NCBI GenBank assembly: GCA_005787865.1
Contig: SXZN01000211.1
Span: 1-15,695 of the forward strand
Direction of reading: 5' to 3'
Source: Opitutaceae bacterium
Lineage (GTDB): Bacteria > Verrucomicrobiota > Verrucomicrobiia > Opitutales > Opitutaceae
Length of the DNA: 15,695 nucleotides
Shown here: piece by piece, positions 8,347 through 13,993 of the stretch
How positions within the stretch are numbered: the first letter of the stretch is position 1
Layout of the letters: each line of letters opens with the position of its first letter
Made by a program: the position numbers and the translations under genes
Notes under the pieces: model-generated
What the model saw: only the letters and a program-made list of their open reading frames with translations
The model's database searches: none
Told to the model about the DNA's origin: nothing

Positions 8347-8369
8347 GTAAATATCTACTTAATAGATAG
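8342..8369 (+). promoter_or_regulatory. weak candidate promoter for the second peptidase gene
   Basis: TTGATG at 8342-8347 followed by TAGATA at 8363-8368 (15-nt spacer), or by GATAGT at 8365-8370 (17-nt spacer). It would give a leader of roughly 40-45 nt before the ATG at 8418. Many such matches are expected in this AT-rich stretch. Confidence 0.25.
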
Positions 8370-8417
8370 TTTAGAAAGTAATATTGACTCTAAACCTGAA
8401 ACTCCTTGGCTCTATTC

Positions 8418-10409
8418 ATGCAAAATCAAAGCCTTAATACCCTCATTTCATGGCGCGCATTCATCCTAACAATGGCGGTCTGGGTCGCACCCTGCCAGTC
8501 GGCTGAAACTCCTCCCCGCGTGACGGTGGAAGAGTTTTTTGCTGAGCCAGACATTAGGGGTCTACAAGTTTCACCTGATGGCAGCAAAGCTGCCTTCCTC
8601 ACTACTTTAGCCACCGGCAAGGTGGGCATCGCTCTTATGCATTTAGATACAGGCAAAGTTGAGCCACTGGTGGGAGGCAAAGATGAAAATTATAAGAGCT
8701 TTTTTTGGAAAGGTAATGATTGGATCGTTTTCAGTGGTGATCTTGGCGGCAATGAATCGAGCGCTTTACGGTCGATCAGTCTAAACAAACGCAAAGTCAT
8801 CGCATTAGCTGATTCTTATGATGAGCGGATCGCTGAAGCCGCTAACACCGCAGGCGTGCTCGATGATCTTAAGTTTGATCCTTACCGCTTGCTGGTTTCT
8901 GGGCCCAAAACCCAGGGGAGCTCTAATTATGGTCTCTGGAAACTAGATATTCGCACCGGCGAGCGCCGCGCCGCCGCTGGGTATGACCCCAAGGATGATA
9001 CCAACGATCTAGCCGTTGATAATAACGGGGTCGTCCGCGCTCGGAGCTATCTGCTGGGCGATAAAACAATTTTTGAGGTGCGGCCGGAGGCCGAAAGCAG
9101 TTTTGTTAAAGTCGCGGAATTTCCCGCTAATAACCCCAAGTGGTCATTCCGCGGCTTCGCTGCGGACAATGAAACTTTGTACGTTATTACCACGGACCAG
9201 ACGGATACCGGCGCGCTCCACACCCTCAACGTCCGCACGCAACAACTCAGCCCAGTCCTGTTTCACACCCCCGCTGGCGAAATCAGCAGCGTGCTGACTT
9301 CGTGGGACCGGAGTAAATTTTACGGCGTTAGCTACGACACCGATAAACTCTATTACAGTTTTGCCGATCAAGGTCGCGCTGATCTCCAGCGCACAATCGA
9401 TGCTTCGCTGCCGGGGACTCATAATACCATCCGCAGTATTTCGGCCGATGAAAAAATCATGGCGGTGCTGGCTTCCAGCGATCGCGACCCAGGCACTTAT
9501 TATATCCTCAATCTGCGGCAGCCCTCGCTGAAGATGATCGGTAAAATCAATGCCCGCATCAACCCCGCGCAGATGCGGCCGATGGAGCCGATCACCTATC
9601 AGGCCCGCGACGGCCTGAAGCTTCACGGTTATCTCACCCGACCTGCCGGGGCCGAAGGCCAAGCCGGTCCGCTCATTATTCATCCCCACGGCGGGCCCTA
9701 TGGCCCGCGCGACGAATGGGGCTTCAATCCGGAAGTACAATTGCTCGCGAATCGCGGCTACAGCGTCTTGCAGGTTAATTTTCGCGGTTCGGGTGGCTAC
9801 GGTTATTCATTTCAAAAAGCTGGCCAAAAGGAATGGGGCGGCAAAATGCAAGATGACTTGAGTGATGGAGTGGCCTGGGCAATTGCGCAGGGCATTGCCG
9901 ATCCCAATCGGGTCGCTATTTATGGCGCCAGTTATGGCGGCTATGCGGCGTTGGCGGGAGTCACGTTTACGCCCGAGCTGTATTGTTGCGCCATCAACTA
10001 TGTAGGCGTGTCCGATCTCAACCTGATCACCAGTTGGGCGCGCGGTCGGCAGGGCCGAGACAGTGATATGTTTTACCGCGAGTGGGTGGGCGATGATCCG
10101 ACCTACAAGCACGACCGCTCACCAGTTAATTTTGTCGAAAAAATCCGCGTCCCCACCTTGCACGCTTACGGCTTTAACGACCCGCGGGTGGTCATTGAAA
10201 ATTGGACTCGGCTAGAGGCCAAGCTGAAGCAATACGGTAAGACCTACGAAATTATCATCAAAGATAACGAGGGCCATGGCTTCCGCAATGAAGCCGGCCG
10301 TATTGGCTACTACGCCAAACTGGAAGCCTTCCTCGAAAAATACATGGACGGGAAAAATCCGACCACCCGACTGGCCCCGATGAAAATTCTCGAGCTGCCG
10401 GCGCGCTGA
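8418..10409 (+). CDS. S9-family serine peptidase (prolyl oligopeptidase fold), exported
   Basis: 663 aa from the ATG at 8418. An in-frame TTG at 8406 would add four residues, but the ATG gives a compact signal peptide (FILTMAVWVAPCQSA, cleavage before ETPP). Residues about 30-375 fit the S9 beta-propeller, with blades marked by VSPDGS, MHLDTGKV and LDIRTGER. Residues about 390-650 are the alpha/beta hydrolase, with HGGP at 424-427, nucleophile S505 in GASYGGYA, D588 in NDPRV and H620 in EGHGF. A periplasmic peptidase is expected; the substrate is unknown. The gene is divergent from the receptor at 5409-8210 and paralogous to the peptidase at 271-2307, sharing LANRGY, RGSGGYG, EWGGKMQDDL and the tail LELPAR. 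A cysteine pair (YCCAINYVG) near the active-site strand is absent from the paralog. The gene converges on purE with about 65 bp between stop codons and no clear terminator; a short GGCG/CGCC stem at about 10441-10452 lacks a T-tract. Confidence 0.93.
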   Translation: MQNQSLNTLISWRAFILTMAVWVAPCQSAETPPRVTVEEFFAEPDIRGLQVSPDGSKAAFLTTLATGKVGIALMHLDTGKVEPLVGGKDENYKSFFWKGNDWIVFSGDLGGNESSALRSISLNKRKVIALADSYDERIAEAANTAGVLDDLKFDPYRLLVSGPKTQGSSNYGLWKLDIRTGERRAAAGYDPKDDTNDLAVDNNGVVRARSYLLGDKTIFEVRPEAESSFVKVAEFPANNPKWSFRGFAADNETLYVITTDQTDTGALHTLNVRTQQLSPVLFHTPAGEISSVLTSWDRSKFYGVSYDTDKLYYSFADQGRADLQRTIDASLPGTHNTIRSISADEKIMAVLASSDRDPGTYYILNLRQPSLKMIGKINARINPAQMRPMEPITYQARDGLKLHGYLTRPAGAEGQAGPLIIHPHGGPYGPRDEWGFNPEVQLLANRGYSVLQVNFRGSGGYGYSFQKAGQKEWGGKMQDDLSDGVAWAIAQGIADPNRVAIYGASYGGYAALAGVTFTPELYCCAINYVGVSDLNLITSWARGRQGRDSDMFYREWVGDDPTYKHDRSPVNFVEKIRVPTLHAYGFNDPRVVIENWTRLEAKLKQYGKTYEIIIKDNEGHGFRNEAGRIGYYAKLEAFLEKYMDGKNPTTRLAPMKILELPAR

Positions 10410-10474
10410 GCCGCACCCGAATTCACTGACTTAAGCCTGAGGCGAAATCGCCGCGTAACACCCCGGCGACCAGC

Positions 10475-10960
10475 TCAAGGCAATTGAGTCTCCGCGACTT
10501 TCTTGGTTTGGGCGGTGCGATAATCATCGACCGCCTTTTTGGTCTTAGCATCACTCAAGGCGAGAATCGCCCCGGCGAACAAGGCGGCATTAATCGCGCC
10601 AGGTTTACCAATCGCTAACGTAGCGACCGGAATACCGGCGGGCATTTGCACCATAGAGAGCAAAGAATCCATGCCCTTAAGCGAAGCTGATTCCATCGGC
10701 ACACCGAGCACGGGAAGCGGCGTCAAAGCCGCGGCAACTCCGGCCAAGTGCGCGGCTCCGCCCGCTGCCGCGATGATCACCTTCAGCCCACGGGCTTCCG
10801 CGCTGGTGCACCACTCGAAAGCCAAGCGAGGCGTGCGGTGCGCGCTGATCACGCGCTTCTCATAAACCACGCCCAATTGATCGAGCGTCTCCGCACAATG
10901 CTGCATCGCAGCCCAATCTGAGGCGCTGCCCATGATGATACCAACGGCTGGTTTTGACAT
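10475..10960 (-). CDS. purE: N5-carboxyaminoimidazole ribonucleotide mutase, PurE
   Basis: 161 aa, the usual PurE length. It converts N5-CAIR to CAIR in cytoplasmic de novo purine synthesis. Motifs seen are GSASDW at 11-16, SAHRTP at 39-44 with the conserved histidine H41, the AAGGAAHLAG loop at 65-74, and the GVP...GMDSLLSMVQMP block at 86-107. These fit class I (bacterial mutase) PurE, which needs PurK to make N5-CAIR. PurK is not adjacent, since the next gene on that side is a convergent peptidase. The ATG at 10960 is chosen because MSKPAVGIIMGS matches the usual PurE start; an in-frame TTG at 10978 would add six residues and lie in the T-tract of a terminator. No Shine-Dalgarno is seen. 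The start lies only 16 nt after that T-tract, so either the promoter is within or before the terminator or purE depends on readthrough. Confidence 0.96.
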   Translation of the reverse strand: MSKPAVGIIMGSASDWAAMQHCAETLDQLGVVYEKRVISAHRTPRLAFEWCTSAEARGLKVIIAAAGGAAHLAGVAAALTPLPVLGVPMESASLKGMDSLLSMVQMPAGIPVATLAIGKPGAINAALFAGAILALSDAKTKKAVDDYRTAQTKKVAETQLP

Positions 10961-10976
10961 GGCCAAAAAACAAATC

Positions 10977-11012
10977 AAAAAAACGAGCGGTGCAAGTCAT
11001 AGTTGCTCCGCT
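10977..11012 (-). terminator. intrinsic terminator between the sigma operon and purE
   Basis: On the minus strand a stem of AGCGG then GCAA pairs with TTGC then CCGCT, interrupted by one A-A mismatch, with a 7-nt loop. It is followed by CG and seven T (complement of 10977-10983). Arms are at 10986-10995 and 11003-11012. It should end the operon whose last gene stops at 11033. Because purE begins 16 nt further on, the hairpin may instead, or also, act as an attenuator in a purE leader. Confidence 0.8.
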
Positions 11013-11032
11013 TATTATTTTTAAATGATTTT

Positions 11033-12751
11033 CTAAATCAGCGGCGTGCCCTTCGGCACTTTGACGATGGTGGTGCCGGCAATCTTATCGTGCCACGACT
11101 GTTTGTCGTCATCAAAGGCGACCCAGATAAATCCGAGCCCGGCGATCGCCAGAGAAAGAAAAGCGCTCAGTCCGCGCACCGCAGCCACGCTCCAACTGAC
11201 CGGCCGATCGTCCAACCGCACAACTTTGAGCCCGCAAATGATGCCGCCAATCGTGGCGCCTTTCGTGGCCCACAAGCTAATGCAATAAATTGCCAACCAG
11301 AAAGGGAAAACCCCACCGAGACTCGGCCACACGCGATGCAGCAAAACAAACGTCAGACTGACGACGACGACATCGAGGAAAGCCGCGAGAAGGCGCCGCC
11401 AAAAACCAGCGCGCGGCAGAGTAGCGGCAGAAATAATTAAAGGCAAAGAGGCAACCAAAGGCACGGCCCCAGCGTCAGGTTCATCCACGGGCGGCAACCC
11501 CAGCGCCGCCGTTTTTTTATTCTGCTGGTACGTGAGCAAGATCGTGTAGACCACCACACCGAAACCCACGAGCCCGATCTGTAGATAGAGAATAAATCCA
11601 ATCACGGGGACCGTATAGAGCCCGAGGACAACCACTCCGCCCAGCAAGACAGCGATAACGGGGCGATCCAGCGAACTCCGTTGAAAAAGTTTTTTCAGCT
11701 GACGACCCAGCCAGGCCAACATGACCACTCGACCGAAAAGGCTGACGATAAATACGCCCAGCGCAAAGAGCGGTAGCAGGGCGAACCCAATGACGAACAG
11801 CGCCGTCAGCGCAATTAACACAAACGCCACCGGCGTGAGTAACCACGTCAGCACACCTGCTAACAAAGATTTGCCCGGCCGATCCTCGAGCGTCCGCACG
11901 CACTGTTCGACCGCGCTGGGCGCGGCCCAGGCCATAACCGCGTAGAAGACTAAAGCGTTGAGCGCGAGCCACCACGCCCAATGCAAGTTTGGTCCAAAGG
12001 CTAAGGGGCGCGCGTAGAGTAAGCATTGCGTCAACCAAGCCTGCAGACCTGCAAAGCCAGTCGCGCGACTCCCGATCGCGAGATTCCCAACCTTACCATT
12101 CACGACCGCGTGCGCATCGCGCGTTACAACACCCCCGATACAGGTGATATCCCCATCCACGATCGCTGCCGGCCCGAGGTCGACATCACCGAGGATTGCG
12201 ACCACATCACCTTGCACGTGACCGTTAATAAAATTATTACCGAGAATCGCCATGGCATCCCCACCCACGGTGCCGCCGGTCACTCGCGTGTGGCCGAAAA
12301 CCGAAACGACCGCATCCCCCACTTCCCCCGATGAAGTAGAAGAGCCAAACACCGAAACCACCGCATCGCCCACCTGCCCCGCGGAAGTGGAAGATCCAAA
12401 GATAGAAACCACGGCTTCAGCAATCTCCCCAGCGGCCAAGGTGCTCGCGGAGCCGAAGACCGAAACAACGGCATCGTTGGTCGTCGTGGCGGATTTGCGG
12501 TCACTTTTGGCGGCGGCGGATATTTTATTTTTTCCCTTCGCCCCATGTTTTTTAGGTTTTGCCAATTGCTCGGTGACCTCGTTTTTCGGCGCGGTATCTG
12601 GCGCCACCGAGATGGCCGCGACTGGCGGTTCGGCGGACGGGGCGAGGGGCGTTGCTTCCGAGGCAGTTTCGGTGGCACGAAGTACGGGCCACCAGGTCAG
12701 CGCCGTGACTAAGCTGAGCGCAAAATTTTTACGGATCGATTTAGATTTCAT
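11033..12751 (-). CDS. exported bactofilin-like beta-helix / RDD-domain membrane protein
   Basis: 572 aa. Signal peptide at about 1-26 (FALSLVTALTWWPVLRA), then an Ala/Pro/Lys-rich linker to about 90. Residues 92-207 hold seven near-repeats of the type GDAVVSVFGSS, each 16-20 residues apart, typical of bactofilin-like (polymer-forming) beta-helices. Hydrophobic segments at about 257-277, 297-345 and 365-408 are membrane helices. Residues about 446-567 form an RDD domain with R447, D460 and D555 at the expected R-D-D positions. The signal peptide puts the beta-helix outside the cytoplasm, unlike classical cytoplasmic bactofilins. Its function is not known; as the last gene of an ECF sigma operon it may be an envelope-stress or surface-sensing component (inference). 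The ATG at 12751 lies 12 nt after the preceding gene's stop codon, so translational coupling is likely; no Shine-Dalgarno is seen. A terminator follows at 10977-11012. Confidence 0.85.
   Translation of the reverse strand: MKSKSIRKNFALSLVTALTWWPVLRATETASEATPLAPSAEPPVAAISVAPDTAPKNEVTEQLAKPKKHGAKGKNKISAAAKSDRKSATTTNDAVVSVFGSASTLAAGEIAEAVVSIFGSSTSAGQVGDAVVSVFGSSTSSGEVGDAVVSVFGHTRVTGGTVGGDAMAILGNNFINGHVQGDVVAILGDVDLGPAAIVDGDITCIGGVVTRDAHAVVNGKVGNLAIGSRATGFAGLQAWLTQCLLYARPLAFGPNLHWAWWLALNALVFYAVMAWAAPSAVEQCVRTLEDRPGKSLLAGVLTWLLTPVAFVLIALTALFVIGFALLPLFALGVFIVSLFGRVVMLAWLGRQLKKLFQRSSLDRPVIAVLLGGVVVLGLYTVPVIGFILYLQIGLVGFGVVVYTILLTYQQNKKTAALGLPPVDEPDAGAVPLVASLPLIISAATLPRAGFWRRLLAAFLDVVVVSLTFVLLHRVWPSLGGVFPFWLAIYCISLWATKGATIGGIICGLKVVRLDDRPVSWSVAAVRGLSAFLSLAIAGLGFIWVAFDDDKQSWHDKIAGTTIVKVPKGTPLI
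12131..12478 (-). repeat. seven degenerate coding repeats of the beta-helix
   Basis: The segment encodes GDAVVSVFG-like units beginning near residues 92, 112, 128, 145, 164, 181 and 200 of the RDD protein. The second to fourth units are the most alike in protein and DNA, so the region probably expanded by internal duplication. Later units change to AMAILG, VVAILG and ITCIGG. Confidence 0.75.
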
Positions 12752-12763
12752 GAGAATAAATGA

Positions 12764-13255
12764 TTACTGATTATGATAAAGCAGGCGGTAAGCCGCCGCA
12801 CTGAGCCCAAAAAATGCCGCATAGAGTCCACTGATCACCGTCAGGCCGCCATAAAGCCATAGATTTGGAATCGTGCCGGCTTGATCGGCGCTGAATTGCG
12901 CACACCATACCGCCACGTGATAGAGACGGGTGAAAACGCCTAGATACTGGCCGATCTGCAACGCCACGCCGCCCGCCTCCACCGCGGCCAACCCGAGATG
13001 AAATCCCGCGAGCGTCGCGGCGGTCATACTGATGACTAAGACCAAAAGGCTAATCCGTGCGGCCCGCGGCCAATAGGTCCACGATTGCTGATACCAAGCT
13101 AAGGGCGCTGGCCGCTGGAGCTGCGCCCGGACGCGTATCTCCAGCGAAAGCGGCGCGCGCGGCGTTGGCAACGTGCGTAAATTTTGATCAATAAATTTTT
13201 CCAGTTCAGCGGGCGTCATTTTTTCATAGCGCTCCTCAAGGTTGAAAGGGTTCAT
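12764..13255 (-). CDS. small membrane protein, probable anti-sigma factor
   Basis: 163 aa from the ATG at 13255. The soluble N-terminus (about 1-64, including MTPAELEKFIDQ) precedes a membrane helix at about 66-90, an amphipathic or membrane segment at about 98-118 and a helix at about 132-158. There is no HxxxCxxC zinc anti-sigma motif and I do not recognise a named family. The anti-sigma call rests on its position directly after an ECF sigma gene and its cytoplasmic-head/membrane layout. The ATG at 13255 overlaps the sigma gene by 20 nt and has no Shine-Dalgarno. An internal ATG at 13219 (Met13) has GAGGAG 12 nt upstream, gives no overlap, and starts the protein at MTPAELEK, so it is a credible alternative start. 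The gene is followed after 12 nt by the RDD/beta-helix gene. Confidence 0.75.
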   Translation of the reverse strand: MNPFNLEERYEKMTPAELEKFIDQNLRTLPTPRAPLSLEIRVRAQLQRPAPLAWYQQSWTYWPRAARISLLVLVISMTAATLAGFHLGLAAVEAGGVALQIGQYLGVFTRLYHVAVWCAQFSADQAGTIPNLWLYGGLTVISGLYAAFFGLSAAAYRLLYHNQ

Positions 13256-13829
13256 GGGGCCGACCGCTACGGAGCAGGATTTTAGCGAGCGCCTCGCGCG
13301 CGCGGAGGATGTCAGTTTTTACTTTGCTCAGTGACACCCCGATCTGCCGCGCGATGGCCTCATAAGGGAGATTATCAAAATGATAGAGGACCAACGGCAC
13401 GCGCTGATGATCGGGCAACTGAGCCAAAGCGCGCTCCACCCAGACGCGCCGCTCCGCCGTATCCATGCCCACAAAAAATGTCTCAGGCGCAGGAAATTCG
13501 ATGGCGATCTCGCCGCCCTCGCTGGTTGGTTGCACTAACTCGGAGAAAAAACGCCACCGCCGCCGATAACGCTGCAGATGATTAAGCGATAGATTCGTTG
13601 CGACTGTCTTTAACCAACCACCCGCGGTGGGACTGGTGCGCAAGTTTTCAAAATGCGCGTAGGCTTTTAAAAAAACCTCTTGGGCGATATCTTCGGCCGA
13701 GGTCGGATTACCCGTGAGCCGCACCGCGGTGGCGTATACCATGTCTTGGTAATTATGCATGAACACGGTGAAGTCGGCGGGCGGCATCATCCCCGGAGGG
13801 CCAGCTGGGGTGGGGAAAGATTCATTCAC
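13236..13829 (-). CDS. ECF-type RNA polymerase sigma factor
   Basis: 197 aa from a GTG at 13829. Region 2 spans about 20-92, with NPTSAEDIAQEVFLKAY at 41-57 and the following WLKTVATNLSLNHLQR helix that contacts the -10 element. Region 4 spans about 126-183, with ALAQLPDHQR and the helix-turn-helix IARQIGVSLSKVKTDILRA, which contacts the -35 element. No region 3 and no extra C-terminal domain are present. The protein should direct RNA polymerase to a small regulon, with the next gene (20-nt overlap) as probable anti-sigma. Start choice is uncertain. No ATG precedes region 2 except at 13790 and 13787, giving MMPPADF just before it; the GTG at 13829 gives a slightly longer N-terminus, and a TTG at 13952 would add an unlikely basic extension. 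Typical ECF autoregulation is not obvious from the upstream sequence. Confidence 0.9.
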   Translation of the reverse strand: MNESFPTPAGPPGMMPPADFTVFMHNYQDMVYATAVRLTGNPTSAEDIAQEVFLKAYAHFENLRTSPTAGGWLKTVATNLSLNHLQRYRRRWRFFSELVQPTSEGGEIAIEFPAPETFFVGMDTAERRVWVERALAQLPDHQRVPLVLYHFDNLPYEAIARQIGVSLSKVKTDILRAREALAKILLRSGRPHEPFQP

Positions 13830-13914
13830 GTTCAATACCCCGCAGGGCACAACTAGGTTACAGGATTTGTCAGCCCCGCCAAGCTTCCGCCGCCCATCGC
13901 CGACGACGGCCGGG

Positions 13915-13942
13915 GATTTACTGCCTTTGGACCACCGGTCAA
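13915..13942 (-). promoter_or_regulatory. weak candidate promoter of the sigma operon
   Basis: On the minus strand TTGACC (complement of 13937-13942), 16 nt, then TAAATC (complement of 13915-13920). This resembles a housekeeping promoter with a good -35 and poor -10. It would give a leader of about 80 nt before the GTG at 13829. The 13830-13993 gap also has to hold the putA promoter, for which I see no convincing match. Confidence 0.3.
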
Positions 13943-13993
13943 CCCTTGCCAATTTATGACACAGCGCAGAAGGTAGCTTAAAAAATTGCGCCC

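Noticed and set aside
9144..9740. Minus-strand open frame of 198 codons inside the second peptidase gene
   Set aside because: Shadow of the S9 peptidase coding sequence, which has an intact catalytic triad in the other frame.
10436..10475. Short stems between the convergent peptidase and purE genes as a bidirectional terminator
   Set aside because: Stems are only 4-5 bp (GGCG/CGCC, CGCCG/CGGCG) and lack a T-tract in either direction.
10961..10978. TTG at 10978 as the purE start
   Set aside because: It adds six residues not typical of PurE and lies in the T-tract of the terminator; the ATG at 10960 begins the standard PurE N-terminus.
11517..12038. Minus-strand open frame of 173 codons within the RDD gene
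   Set aside because: Out-of-frame reading of a GC-rich gene; the overlapping frame has the membrane helices and RDD residues.
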